Assembly (NCBI RefSeq): GCF_014650675.1
Contig: NZ_BMVK01000011.1
Location: 1 to 64,000, forward strand
Direction of reading: 5' to 3'
DNA length: 64,000 nucleotides
From: Streptomyces anulatus
Lineage (GTDB): Bacteria; Actinomycetota; Actinomycetes; Streptomycetales; Streptomycetaceae
Shown here piece after piece: positions 8,438 through 17,178 of this stretch (position 1 is its first letter; each line of letters opens with the position of its first letter). A program made the position numbers and the translations under genes. Under the pieces are notes generated by a model. That model was given only the letters and a program-made list of their open reading frames with translations. It was not told the origin of the DNA and searched no databases.

Positions 8438-9055
8438 TCAGCGCTCGCCCAAGTATCTCTGGAGCGTGGGGGCGACCATCGCCACGATGTCCTCCGGGTC
8501 GGCGGAGGCGAGCGGCTCGGCGCGGATCATGTACCGCAGCGTCGCGATGCCGATCATGTGCGAGGCGGCCAGCTCGGCGCGGAACGTCGCGTCCGGAACG
8601 TCCAGCTCCGCCGCGATCCGCTCCAGCAGCCGCCGCAGGACGAATTCGCGCAGCACCTTCGCCGCCGCCTCGTGGGTCAGCGCGGAGCGCAGGATCGCCA
8701 GCAGGGGGGAGCGGGTGGCCGGGTCCTCCCACACGGAGAGGAAGAAGCGGGCGAGCCGCTCCCCCAGGCCCTCCGGCGGGCCGCCGAGAACGGTGTGGAC
8801 GACCAGGGCGGGTTCGAAGGTGACCTCGACGGCGGCGGCGAAGACCTCGTCCTTCGTGCCGAAGTAGTGGTGGACGAGGGCCGCGTCGACCCCGGCGGCC
8901 TTGGCGATGCCCCGGATCGACGTCTTGTCGTAGCCGCGCTCGGCGAACTCCGTACGGGCCGCCTCCAGGATGCGCGTACGGGCGTCGGGGCCCTCGGACG
9001 CGGTCTTGCGGGAGGGGCGGCCCCGGCGGCGCGGGGCGGGAGCGTCCTCGGTCAC
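8438..9055 (-). CDS. TetR-family transcriptional regulator
   Basis: The 205-residue protein has a basic N-terminal tail (RRRGRPSRK) and then the TetR helix-turn-helix (about 28-75: ILEAARTEFAERGYDKTSIRGIAKAAGVDAALVHHYF). The all-helical C-terminal domain has the QacR/TetR_C pattern, including a final segment suited to dimerisation. The GTG start at 9055 overlaps the TGA of the upstream isomerase gene by 4 nt, so the two are translationally coupled. The usual start-site argument is therefore made by the overlap. Its ligand and operator are not evident. Confidence 0.9.
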   Translation of the reverse strand: MTEDAPAPRRRGRPSRKTASEGPDARTRILEAARTEFAERGYDKTSIRGIAKAAGVDAALVHHYFGTKDEVFAAAVEVTFEPALVVHTVLGGPPEGLGERLARFFLSVWEDPATRSPLLAILRSALTHEAAAKVLREFVLRRLLERIAAELDVPDATFRAELAASHMIGIATLRYMIRAEPLASADPEDIVAMVAPTLQRYLGER

Positions 9056-9924
9056 GGGCGGCGGAGCCCGGAGGCCGGGTCGGCCGACGCCGGGTCGGCC
9101 GTGCCGGAGGAGGACCGGGCGGAGGTGGCCAGGTGGAGGCGGGTGAAGGCCAGCGCCTCGGCGAGGTCGGCCTCGCGTTCGGCGGAGGACATCGCGCGGC
9201 GGGTGTTGACCTCGATGACGACATGGCCGTCGAAGCCCGTACGGGCGAGGCGCTCCAGCAGCTCCGCGCACGGCTGGTCGCCCCGGCCGGGCACCAGGTG
9301 CTCGTCCTTGGCCGAGCCCTTGCCGTCGGCGAGGTGGATGTGGGCGAGCCGGTCGCCCATCCGGTCCACCATGGCGAGCGCCTCGGTGCGGGCGGTCGCG
9401 GTGTGCGAGAGGTCGACCGTGAAGTGCCGGTAGTCGTCGTTGGTGACGTCCCAGTCGGGGGCGTACGCGAGCATCTCGCGGTCCCGGTAGCGCCAGGGGT
9501 ACATGTTCTCGACGGCGAACCGGACGTCCGTCTCCTCCGCCATCCGCCAGATCCCGGTCACGAAGTCCTTGGCGTAGTTGCGCTGCCACCGGAACGGCGG
9601 GTGCACCACGACGGTGGAGGCCCCGAGCTTCTCGGCGGCGGCCCTGGCCCGCTGGAGCTTGACCCACGGGTCGGTGGACCAGACCCGCTGGGTGATCAGG
9701 AGGCAGGGGGCGTGCACCGCGAGGATCGGGACCCGGTGGTAGTCGGAGAGCCGGCGCAGGGCCTCGATGTCCTGGCTGACGGGGTCGGTCCAGACCATGA
9801 CCTCGACGCCGTCGTACCCCAGGCGCGCGGCGATCTCGAAGGCCGTCGCGGTGGACTCGGGATAGACCGAGGCCGTTGACAGGGCGACCTTCGCATCGGG
9901 GATGCGCACCACTGGTTCTGCCAC
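9052..9924 (-). CDS. Sugar-phosphate isomerase/epimerase-like TIM barrel protein
   Basis: A 290-residue member of the xylose-isomerase-like/AP-endonuclease-2 TIM-barrel family. Likely metal ligands sit at strand ends: VVVHPPF, AVENMYPW, TVDLSHT, HIHLADGKG and VIEVN. Family members include sugar epimerases and endonuclease IV. The lack of the endonuclease IV signatures favours a sugar or cyclitol substrate. It is coupled to the downstream TetR gene by a GTGA overlap. The exact reaction is not determinable here. Confidence 0.82.
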   Translation of the reverse strand: MAEPVVRIPDAKVALSTASVYPESTATAFEIAARLGYDGVEVMVWTDPVSQDIEALRRLSDYHRVPILAVHAPCLLITQRVWSTDPWVKLQRARAAAEKLGASTVVVHPPFRWQRNYAKDFVTGIWRMAEETDVRFAVENMYPWRYRDREMLAYAPDWDVTNDDYRHFTVDLSHTATARTEALAMVDRMGDRLAHIHLADGKGSAKDEHLVPGRGDQPCAELLERLARTGFDGHVVIEVNTRRAMSSAEREADLAEALAFTRLHLATSARSSSGTADPASADPASGLRRP

Positions 9925-10000
9925 CTGGACAGCGTACGGGCACCGGTGCGCCGCGCCGAGGGCTCCCGGCGGAAAGTGATCAGGGCCATGGCCCCGTCAC

Positions 10001-10108
10001 CGTACGTCGCCGGGGCGGTGCGGCCCGGAGTTTCCGCCGCCGTACGTCACCCGGGCGGTGCGGGCCGGAGGCCGCCGCCGCCATGCGTCACCCCGGCAGC
10101 GCGGCGTG
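10001..10108. repeat. 40-nt tandem repeat at the end of the Ppx gene
   Basis: Units at 10001-10040 and 10041-10080, plus a partial third from 10081, share CGTACGTC-C-GGGCGGTGCGG. The third unit overlaps the last codons and the TGA of the Ppx-family gene. The gene's 3' end therefore appears duplicated twice into the intergenic space. Confidence 0.65.
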
Positions 10109-11038
10109 CTCCGCCGGGAGGTGGTCCAGGCGGCGCAGGATGACGCCCTCGCGCAGGGCCCAGGGACAGATCTCCAGCTCCTCGACGCCGAACAGGTCCA
10201 TCGCGCCCTCGGCCACCAGGGCCCCGGCGAGCAGCTGGGCGGCCCGGCCCTCGGAGACCCCGGGGAGCCGGCCGCGTTCCTCGACCGTCATCGCCGCCAG
10301 CTTGGGCACCCAGTCCTCCAGCGCCTTGCGGCTCAGGGAGCGCTGGACGTACAGGCCCTCGGTGGAGCGGGCGGCACCGGCGATCCGGGCGAGCTGCTTG
10401 AAGGTCTTGGAGGTGGCGACGACGTGGTCGGGACGGCCCGCCCGGGCGAACTCCCCCACCGTCCGCGCGATGCTGGCCCGGACGTGCCGGCGCAGCGCCC
10501 TGACCTGGTCGGGGCCGGCCGGGTCGTCCGGCAGCCAGGCGCCGGTGAGGCGGCCCGCGCCGAGCGGCAGGGAGACGGCGGTGTCCGGCTCCTCGTCGAT
10601 GCCGAAGGCGATCTCCAGGGAGCCGCCGCCGATGTCGAGGACGAGCAGCTTCCCCGCCGACCAGCCGAACCAGCGGCGGGCGGCCAGGAAGGTCAGCCGG
10701 GCCTCCTCCTCGCCGCTGAGGACCGCGAGGTCGACGCCGGTCTCGACCCGTACGCGCTCCAGGACCAGGTCCGCGTTGGTCGCCTCGCGCACCGCGGAGG
10801 TGGCGAAGGCGAGCACGTCCTCGCACCCCTTGTCCTCGGCGGCCTGGACCGCACCGGCGATCGTCGCCACGAGCCGGTCCACGCCGAGGGGGCCGATCGC
10901 GCCGCCCTCGTCGAGGAGTTCGGCGAGCCGGAGCTCCGCCTTGTGCGAGTGCGCGGGCAGCGGGCGGGCGCCGGGGTGGGCGTCGACCACCAGCAGATGA
11001 ACCGTGTTCGATCCCACGTCGAGGACTCCGAGTCTCAT
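10088..11038 (-). CDS. ppx: Ppx/GppA-family phosphatase (short exopolyphosphatase type)
   Basis: Member of the ASKHA-fold exopolyphosphatase/guanosine pentaphosphatase family. The 316-residue length matches the short actinobacterial form, which has only the catalytic domains. The phosphate-1 loop is at the N-terminus (VLDVGSNTVHLLVVD) and the phosphate-2 loop is LVLDIGGGSLEIAFG near residue 140. ATSAVREATN and the catalytic-Glu region SGEEEARLTFL are also present. It could hydrolyse polyphosphate or (p)ppGpp-type substrates; the sequence does not decide. The gene diverges from the cysteine-cluster gene with only 39 nt between starts. Confidence 0.88.
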   Translation of the reverse strand: MRLGVLDVGSNTVHLLVVDAHPGARPLPAHSHKAELRLAELLDEGGAIGPLGVDRLVATIAGAVQAAEDKGCEDVLAFATSAVREATNADLVLERVRVETGVDLAVLSGEEEARLTFLAARRWFGWSAGKLLVLDIGGGSLEIAFGIDEEPDTAVSLPLGAGRLTGAWLPDDPAGPDQVRALRRHVRASIARTVGEFARAGRPDHVVATSKTFKQLARIAGAARSTEGLYVQRSLSRKALEDWVPKLAAMTVEERGRLPGVSEGRAAQLLAGALVAEGAMDLFGVEELEICPWALREGVILRRLDHLPAEHAALPG

Positions 11039-11077
11039 ACGGGAACGCTACTGCGCTGTTGGACCTACTCTGGGCGC

Positions 11078-11935
11078 GTGCCAAAGACGAAAAAGGCTAA
11101 GCAGGACAAAGCCACGAAGAAGCAGAAGTCGAACAAGCAGGCGTCACCGCCGGAGGCGATCGGTCCGGACCCGTCCGACGAGAAGGGCATCGACTTCGCA
11201 CGGGCCTGGGTGGAGTTCCCCGATCCGGCGGACGACGAGCAGGTCTTCCGCTGCGATCTGACCTGGCTGACCTCCCGGTGGACCTGCATCTTCGGCAGCG
11301 GCTGCCAGGGCATCCAGGCGGGCCGCGCGGACGACGGCTGCTGCACGCTGGGGGCGCACTTCTCCGACGAGGACGACGAGAAGCGGGTCGCGGGGCACGT
11401 GGCGCGGCTGACCCCGGAGCTGTGGCAGTTCCACGACGTCGGTGCGGAGACGGGCTGGGTCGGCGTCGACGAGGACGGCGAACGCCAGACGCGCCGCTGG
11501 GAGGGCTCCTGCATCTTCCAGAACCGGCCCGGCTTCCCCGCCGGGGCGGGCTGCTCGCTGCACATCCTGGCGCTGCGGGAGGGCAAGGAGCCCCTGGAGA
11601 CCAAGCCGGACGTGTGCTGGCAGCTGCCGGTGCGGCGGACGTACGACTGGATCGACCGGCCCGACGACACCCGGGTGCTCCAGGTGACGATCGGCGAGTA
11701 CGACCGCCGGGGCTGGGGTCCGGGCGGTCACGACCTGCACTGGTGGTGCACTTCGGCCACCTCGGCGCACGGGGCCGGTGACCCGGTGTACGTGTCCTAC
11801 CGCCCGGAGCTGATCGAGCTGATGGGCAAGGAGGGGTACGACCGGCTGGTCGAGCTGTGCGAGGAGCGGCTGTCGTCGCTGCTGCCGATGGCCCCGCACC
11901 CGGCGGACCCGCTCCCCGCGCCGAAGAAGCGCTGA
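11078..11935 (+). CDS. Cysteine-cluster protein, probable metal or Fe-S binding
   Basis: Uncharacterised 285-residue protein. The first ~35 residues are very Lys-rich (VPKTKKAKQDKATKKQKSNK). A cysteine-rich core follows, with single cysteines, a CC pair (DDGCCTLGAHF), then SCIFQN, GCSLH and VCWQLP. The order resembles YkgJ/DUF3109-type cysteine clusters (CC...C...C...C). It may bind zinc or an iron-sulfur cluster; no reaction is implied. The GTG at 11078 is chosen because the lysine-rich coding region begins there. No ribosome site precedes it, and TACTCT lies 7 nt upstream, so the mRNA may be leaderless. Confidence 0.8.
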   Translation: MPKTKKAKQDKATKKQKSNKQASPPEAIGPDPSDEKGIDFARAWVEFPDPADDEQVFRCDLTWLTSRWTCIFGSGCQGIQAGRADDGCCTLGAHFSDEDDEKRVAGHVARLTPELWQFHDVGAETGWVGVDEDGERQTRRWEGSCIFQNRPGFPAGAGCSLHILALREGKEPLETKPDVCWQLPVRRTYDWIDRPDDTRVLQVTIGEYDRRGWGPGGHDLHWWCTSATSAHGAGDPVYVSYRPELIELMGKEGYDRLVELCEERLSSLLPMAPHPADPLPAPKKR

Positions 11936-11952
11936 GACCGGCCGGCGGGCGC

Positions 11953-12240
11953 TCAGCCCGTCGGGTCCGGGGCGGAGGGGCCGGGGTCGGTCGGGGCCGG
12001 GTCCGTGGGGCTCGGGTCGGTCGGGCCCGGTGTCGGTTCGGGCGGGTCCGTGGGGTCGGGCGGACCGGTCGGGTCCGGCGGATCGGTGGGGTCCGGCGGA
12101 CCGGTCGGGTCGGTCGGGCCCGGTCCGGGGTCCGTGGGACCCGGGTCGGTCGGACCGGGATCGGTCGGGCCCGGATCGGTCGGGCCGGGGTCCGTGGGGC
12201 GGGGGGAGCCCGTGCCGGGGCGCGTGGGGCGCGGGCCGCC
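11953..12240 (-). repeat. PTDPG-encoding tandem repeat
   Basis: Codons for Pro-Thr-Asp-Pro(-Gly) repeat through the 3' end of the ECF-like gene, giving a period of about 12-15 nt in the DNA. It encodes an extended, wall-spanning type linker at the very C-terminus. Confidence 0.8.
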
Positions 12241-13824
12241 CGTCGTCGGGGACGTGCCCCCGTGACCGTCGATGAGCACGGCGGAACCCGAGGGGGTCAG
12301 CGAGATCCGGGCCCGCCACGGCCCGCCCGGCTGCGCGTCCCGGACCACCGAGACCGCGATCGTGGTGCTCTGCCCGGCCGCGAGCGTTCCGGACGTACGG
12401 CTGAGGCGCAGCCACGGGGCGTCCGTCGCCGCCGACCAGCTGACCGGCCCCCGGCCGGAGGCGGTCAGCGTGAGCGTCGTGACGGCCCCCGAGGTCCGGG
12501 CCGTCACCGCGAGCCGGGCATCGCCGTGCTGCGCGCCGCCGGTGCTGACGACCTCGGCGGTGACATCGGGGACGCGGGCGCCGAAGCGGTTGCCCGGGCG
12601 GTCGTCGCCGGTGGCGTCGGAGGGGGCGCCGCTCATACCGCCGGCGCCGTCGACCTCCGTGGCGGTGACCGAGGTCCCGTCGTGGCCCTCGCCGGTCTGG
12701 GGCGCTCCCCGGTACGCGGCCCACAGGGCGATCACGGGGGCGGCGACCACCGTCGCGACGACCGTGGTCGTGACGACCCGGGCGCGCAGCCGGTCCCGGC
12801 GGGCGGCCTGGTCCTTGGGGTCGAGCGGATACCCGGCCCGGTCGAAGCGCGGGCCGGCGGTGCGGGAGCGCTGGGCCTGGGCCATCGCGACGTACACGGA
12901 GGGGCGGGGGGCCTCGACGACGGGCAGGGCGACGACGGGGGCCAGGGCCGCTCCGGGCCAGGGTCCCTCGGCATCGGCCCGCTCGGCGGCACGGCGGCAG
13001 CGGGGGCAGTCGTCGACGTGCCGGACGAGCTCGCGGCGCAGGGCGGCGGAGAGCAGCACCTGGTGGTCGCCGGTGAGCCGGGCGACGGTGGGGCAGCCGG
13101 CGGTCTCGACGACGGCGAGGGCCGCGCGGGTGCGCTCCACCTCGCAGGCCGCGCCGGCCAGCAGGTCCCGGGCGGTGGTCGGCTCCAGCCCCAGCACGAC
13201 GGCGACGGAGCGCGGGGCGAGCCGGTGGCGCACGGCCAGTTCGAGGGCTTCGCGCTGCTCCGGGGTGGTGCCCGCGGCCTCGGGCCAGGCGAGCGTGGCG
13301 AGCTCCCGGCGACGGGCTTCGGCGGCCGGCGACTCCGAGGGGGCGGGCGTGGCGGCGTCCTCGGGTGTGGCGGGCGTGGTGTGCTCCGGCGTGCGCCGGG
13401 CGGTGTGCACCCCCTGGTGCCGGGACGGCGCGGAGGCCTTGGAGCCTTTCCGCGTTTCGGAGGCCTTGGCCGTGCGGGGCGGCTTGACCGTCCCGGAGGA
13501 CCGGCGGTGGGCCTGGCGGCCGCGGCCGCGCTCGGTGAGGGTGCGCAGGCAGACCCAGCGGGCCAGCGCGTACAGCCAGGATTTACGTTCCTCCTCGGCC
13601 GTGGGGCCCCGGGCGTCCTGCCGGTCCGCGATCGACAGGACGGCGCCGAGCGCTTCGGTGGCCGCTTCGTGGTCGCAGAGCACGGAGAGGCAGTAGGTGA
13701 AGAGTCCGTCGAGATACGGCTCGTACCGTACGGGCGGTCGCTGCGCCGGGGCGTGGGGTGCTCGGCGGTGCGCCCGGTGTGCGCCGGTGGTGTGCGTAGG
13801 GGTCTCCAGCCTGCTGCTCGTCAC
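11953..13824 (-). CDS. Membrane-bound ECF sigma-like protein fused to anti-sigma, BACON and Pro-rich domains
   Basis: A 623-residue mosaic. Residues ~25-95 resemble sigma region 2 (YLDGLFTYCLSVLCDHEAAT, SWLYALARWVCLRTL). Residues ~190-245 resemble sigma region 4 with a helix-turn-helix (RSVAVVLGLEPTTARDLL). Near 265-280 an H-x3-C-x2-C motif (HVDDCPRC) matches zinc anti-sigma domains. One membrane span follows (~345-368), then an extracytoplasmic BACON-like domain (~440-510, ATDAPWLRLSRTSGTLAAG). The last ~90 residues are a PTDPG repeat. The architecture recalls actinobacterial ECF groups with fused anti-sigma and membrane parts. The GTG at 13824 is preferred; ATGs at 13848 and 13875 are alternatives. 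Confidence 0.8.
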   Translation of the reverse strand: MTSSRLETPTHTTGAHRAHRRAPHAPAQRPPVRYEPYLDGLFTYCLSVLCDHEAATEALGAVLSIADRQDARGPTAEEERKSWLYALARWVCLRTLTERGRGRQAHRRSSGTVKPPRTAKASETRKGSKASAPSRHQGVHTARRTPEHTTPATPEDAATPAPSESPAAEARRRELATLAWPEAAGTTPEQREALELAVRHRLAPRSVAVVLGLEPTTARDLLAGAACEVERTRAALAVVETAGCPTVARLTGDHQVLLSAALRRELVRHVDDCPRCRRAAERADAEGPWPGAALAPVVALPVVEAPRPSVYVAMAQAQRSRTAGPRFDRAGYPLDPKDQAARRDRLRARVVTTTVVATVVAAPVIALWAAYRGAPQTGEGHDGTSVTATEVDGAGGMSGAPSDATGDDRPGNRFGARVPDVTAEVVSTGGAQHGDARLAVTARTSGAVTTLTLTASGRGPVSWSAATDAPWLRLSRTSGTLAAGQSTTIAVSVVRDAQPGGPWRARISLTPSGSAVLIDGHGGTSPTTGGPRPTRPGTGSPRPTDPGPTDPGPTDPGPTDPGPTDPGPGPTDPTGPPDPTDPPDPTGPPDPTDPPEPTPGPTDPSPTDPAPTDPGPSAPDPTG

Positions 13825-14033
13825 CCGGCGACCGTAGGCAAAGGAGCACATGCCCCAAGTACCCCTTGAGCACATTTAATCCTTACGGGTGAACGTATAC
13901 CTCGAAAGAGGACAGGGATCATGGATTCCGCCCGTAGTGCTCCGGTGCGCCTTCGTGCGCCCTGCGCGCGGCGGGGCCCCGCGCGCCCTCCCGGCCGGGA
14001 GGCGTTGTCGTACCCCACCTATACGGTGGCGCC

Positions 14034-15455
14034 ATGGCTGCCCGTACGAAATCCGCGAAGGACCGGCCGTCCTACCGCTGTACCGAATGCGGCTGGACCA
14101 CCGCCAAGTGGCTCGGCCGTTGCCCCGAGTGCCAGGCGTGGGGGACGGTCGAGGAGTTCGGCGGCGCCCCCGCCGTGCGCACCACCGCGGCGGGCCGGGT
14201 CTCCACGGCGGCCGTGCCCATCGGCCAGGTCGACAGCCGGCAGGCCACCGCCCGGTCGACCGGCGTCGGTGAGCTGGACCGGGTGCTCGGCGGCGGGCTG
14301 GTGCCGGGCGCGGTTGTACTGCTGGCGGGCGAGCCGGGTGTCGGCAAGTCGACGCTGCTGCTCGACGTGGCGGCCAAGGCGGCGAGCGAGGACCACCGCA
14401 CGCTCTATGTGACCGCCGAGGAATCCGCGAGCCAGGTCCGGATGCGGGCCGACCGGATCCGGGCGATCAACGACCACCTCTACCTCGCGGCGGAGACCGA
14501 TCTGTCCGCGGTGCTCGGCCACCTGGACGCGGTGAAGCCCTCGCTGCTCGTCCTGGACTCGGTGCAGACGGTCGCCTCGCCCGAGATCGACGGCGCGCCC
14601 GGCGGGATGGCCCAGGTGCGGGAGGTCGCCGGAGCGCTGATCCGGGCCTCCAAGGAGCGCGGGATGGCCACGCTGCTCGTCGGCCACGTCACGAAGGACG
14701 GCGCGATCGCCGGCCCCCGGCTGCTGGAGCACCTGGTGGACGTCGTGCTGTCCTTCGAGGGGGACCGCCACGCCCGGCTGCGTCTGGTGCGCGGCGTCAA
14801 GAACCGTTACGGGGCGACCGACGAGGTCGGCTGCTTCGAACTGCACGACGAGGGCATCACCGGACTCGCCGACCCCTCGGGCCTCTTCCTGACCCGCCGC
14901 GACGTGGCGGTGCCGGGCACCTGCCTGACGGTGACCCTGGAGGGCAAGCGGCCCCTGGTCGCCGAGGTGCAGGCGCTCACCGTCGACTCGCAGATCCCTT
15001 CGCCCCGGCGCACCACCTCCGGCCTGGAGACCTCCCGGGTCTCGATGATGCTCGCCGTGCTGGAGCAGCGCGGCCGGATCAGCGCGCTCGGCAAGCGGGA
15101 CATCTACAGCGCGACGGTGGGCGGCGTGAAGCTCACCGAGCCCGCCGCCGACCTGGCCATCGCGCTCGCGCTGGCCAGCGCGGCCAGCGACACCCCGCTG
15201 CCGAAGAACCTGGTCGCGATCGGTGAGGTGGGGCTCGCGGGCGAGGTCAGGAGGGTCACCGGGGTGCAGCGGAGACTGGCCGAGGCACACCGACTGGGCT
15301 TCACCCACGCGCTCGTTCCGACGGACCCGGGGAAGGTACCGGCCGGTATGAAGGTCACGGAAGTCGCCGACATGGGCGACGCTCTGCGGGTCCTCCCGCG
15401 CCGCTCTCGTCAAGAGGCGCCGCAGCCTCGTCAGGAAGACAACGCGCGCCGGTAG
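14034..15455 (+). CDS. radA: DNA repair protein RadA
   Basis: RecA-like branch-migration ATPase that processes recombination intermediates. The 473-residue product has the N-terminal zinc finger (RCTECGWTTAKW...CPEC, residues ~15-34), Walker A GEPGVGKST near 100-108, Walker B LLVLDSVQT near 180, the RadA-specific KNR(Y/F)G motif (KNRYG near 256) and a Lon-like C-terminal domain (~290-450). The ATG starts right after GTGGCGCC and lacks a good ribosome site; TATACG 8 nt upstream suggests a short or absent leader. It lies 79 nt before disA, an arrangement conserved in many Gram-positives. Confidence 0.97.
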   Translation: MAARTKSAKDRPSYRCTECGWTTAKWLGRCPECQAWGTVEEFGGAPAVRTTAAGRVSTAAVPIGQVDSRQATARSTGVGELDRVLGGGLVPGAVVLLAGEPGVGKSTLLLDVAAKAASEDHRTLYVTAEESASQVRMRADRIRAINDHLYLAAETDLSAVLGHLDAVKPSLLVLDSVQTVASPEIDGAPGGMAQVREVAGALIRASKERGMATLLVGHVTKDGAIAGPRLLEHLVDVVLSFEGDRHARLRLVRGVKNRYGATDEVGCFELHDEGITGLADPSGLFLTRRDVAVPGTCLTVTLEGKRPLVAEVQALTVDSQIPSPRRTTSGLETSRVSMMLAVLEQRGRISALGKRDIYSATVGGVKLTEPAADLAIALALASAASDTPLPKNLVAIGEVGLAGEVRRVTGVQRRLAEAHRLGFTHALVPTDPGKVPAGMKVTEVADMGDALRVLPRRSRQEAPQPRQEDNARR

Positions 15456-15534
15456 ACTTTGCCCTGGTCTCGCCCGCCCGTGGACACGGCATGGGGGACG
15501 CAAGGGCATCGCAACCTGTGACCGGAGGAGTGCA

Positions 15535-16659
15535 GTGGCAGCCAACGACCGGGCGACGACGCCCGGAAAGTCCGGCCAAGGCACCGGTAACGAGGCGCTG
15601 ATGCGCGCCTCGTTGAGCGCGGTCGCGCCCGGAATGGCCCTGCGGGACGGCCTGGAGCGCATTCTCCGCGGCAATACCGGTGGGCTGATCGTGCTGGGCA
15701 TGGACAAGACCGTCGAGTCGATGTGCACCGGCGGATTCGTGCTGGACGTGGAGTTCACGGCGACGCGCCTGCGCGAGCTGTGCAAGCTCGACGGGGCGCT
15801 GATCCTCGACAAGGACATGACCAAGATCCTGCGGGCCGGCGTGCAGCTGGTCCCGGACGCCTCGATCCACACGGAGGAGACGGGCACCCGTCACCGTACG
15901 GCGGACCGGGTCTCCAAGGCGTGCGGCTTCCCCGTCGTCTCGGTCTCCCAGTCGATGCGCCTGATCGCGCTGTACGTGGACGGGGAGCGGCGGGTCCTGG
16001 AGGAGTCCTCCGCCATCCTGTCCCGGGCCAATCAGGCGCTCGCCACGCTGGAGCGGTACAAACTGCGGCTCGACGAGGTGGCGGGCACGCTGTCCGCCCT
16101 GGAGATCGAGGACCTGGTCACCGTCCGGGACGTGACGGCGGTGGCGCAGCGGCTGGAGATGGTGCGGCGGATCGCCACGGAGATCGCGGAGTACGTGGTC
16201 GAGCTCGGCACCGACGGACGTCTGCTCTCCCTCCAGCTGGACGAGCTGATCGCCGGGGTGGAGCCGGAGCGGGAGCTGGTCGTCCGCGACTACGTCCCCG
16301 AGCCGACGGCGAAGCGGTCGCGCACGGTGGCCGAGGCGCTGACCGAGTTGGACGCGCTGAGCCACACGGAGCTGCTGGAGCTGGCGGTGGTGGCGCGGGC
16401 GCTGGGCTACAGCGGCTCGCCCGAGACGCTGGACTCGGCGGTCTCCCCGCGGGGCTTCCGGCTGCTGGCGAAGGTGCCGAGGCTGCCGGGGGCGATCATC
16501 GAGCGGCTGGTGGAGCACTTCGGCGGTCTGCAGAAGCTGCTGGCGGCGAGCGTGGACGACCTCCAGACGGTGGACGGCGTCGGCGAGGCGCGGGCGCGCA
16601 GCGTGCGGGAGGGGCTCTCGCGGTTGGCGGAGTCGTCGATCCTGGAGCGGTACGTCTGA
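15535..16659 (+). CDS. disA: Diadenylate cyclase DisA
   Basis: Makes cyclic di-AMP from two ATP and scans DNA for lesions; in many bacteria RadA partners or inhibits it. The 374-residue protein has the N-terminal DAC domain with catalytic DGA (LDGALILD, ~85-92) and RHR (TGTRHRTADR, ~116-125) motifs. A helical spine and a C-terminal helix-hairpin-helix domain (VDGVGEARARSVREGL) follow. It starts at GTG after GGAGGAG. Tandem placement behind radA fits a shared DNA-integrity role. Confidence 0.97.
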   Translation: MAANDRATTPGKSGQGTGNEALMRASLSAVAPGMALRDGLERILRGNTGGLIVLGMDKTVESMCTGGFVLDVEFTATRLRELCKLDGALILDKDMTKILRAGVQLVPDASIHTEETGTRHRTADRVSKACGFPVVSVSQSMRLIALYVDGERRVLEESSAILSRANQALATLERYKLRLDEVAGTLSALEIEDLVTVRDVTAVAQRLEMVRRIATEIAEYVVELGTDGRLLSLQLDELIAGVEPERELVVRDYVPEPTAKRSRTVAEALTELDALSHTELLELAVVARALGYSGSPETLDSAVSPRGFRLLAKVPRLPGAIIERLVEHFGGLQKLLAASVDDLQTVDGVGEARARSVREGLSRLAESSILERYV

Positions 16660-16740
16660 GATCGGCCGCGGGTGGGGGCGTCCTGACGGGCGCCCTCTTT
16701 CGCGTGCCGCCCAGGCTTTCGGGCCGGGCGGCCGGCGCGC

Positions 16741-17153
16741 GCAAGGACGGAGCCCCGGCCACCTCCAGCCCGTCCGGCGCGCACAAGGACGGAGCCCCGG
16801 CCACCTCCAGCCCGTCCGGCGTTTGAGGACGGAACCCTGGGGCTGGACGGGCGGTGCTCATGCGGGCTTGCCCGGCCCCATGGTCGCTTCGCTCGTCCGC
16901 CTGCACGGTTCCGTCCTCAAACGCCGGACAGGCTGGGGTTACCGGGCCCACCCGGCCCCATGGTCGCTTCGCTCGTCCGCCTGCACGGTTCCGTCCTCAA
17001 ACGCCGGACAGGCTGGGGTTACCGGGCCCACCCGGCCCCGTGGGCGCATCGCACGTCCGTGTGCACGGTTCCGTCCTCAAACGCCGGACGGGCTGGAGAT
17101 GGCTGCACGGGCTGGGGATGGCCGGGCGGGCTGGGGATGGCCGGGCGGGCTGA
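16741..17153. repeat. Tandem and inverted array of the dispersed CCTCAAACGCCGGA element
   Basis: The intergenic stretch 16660-17178 holds no gene. It contains two 41-nt units (from 16743 and 16784) in one orientation and an inverted copy of the dispersed element (16808-16829). An 80-nt unit is then present at 16871-16950 and 16951-17030 with 80/80 identity, and a diverged third copy runs from 17031 to about 17100. Each 80-nt unit includes the element (16914-16935, 16994-17015, 17074-17095). A 19-nt GGGGATGGCCGGGCGGGCT-type repeat follows near 17108-17150. Short open frames here are repeat products, not genes. Confidence 0.9.
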
Positions 17154-17178
17154 AGGTGGTCCGAGGGGGCTCGGGTGG

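Noticed and set aside
6414..9943. Very long minus-strand frames spanning ilvD and the TetR gene into their neighbours
   Set aside because: High GC keeps antisense and upstream frames open; ribosome sites, protein motifs and overlaps fix the real starts at 8264 and 9055.
16741..17100. CRISPR array
   Set aside because: Repeats are directly adjacent with no variable spacers, and there are no cas genes.
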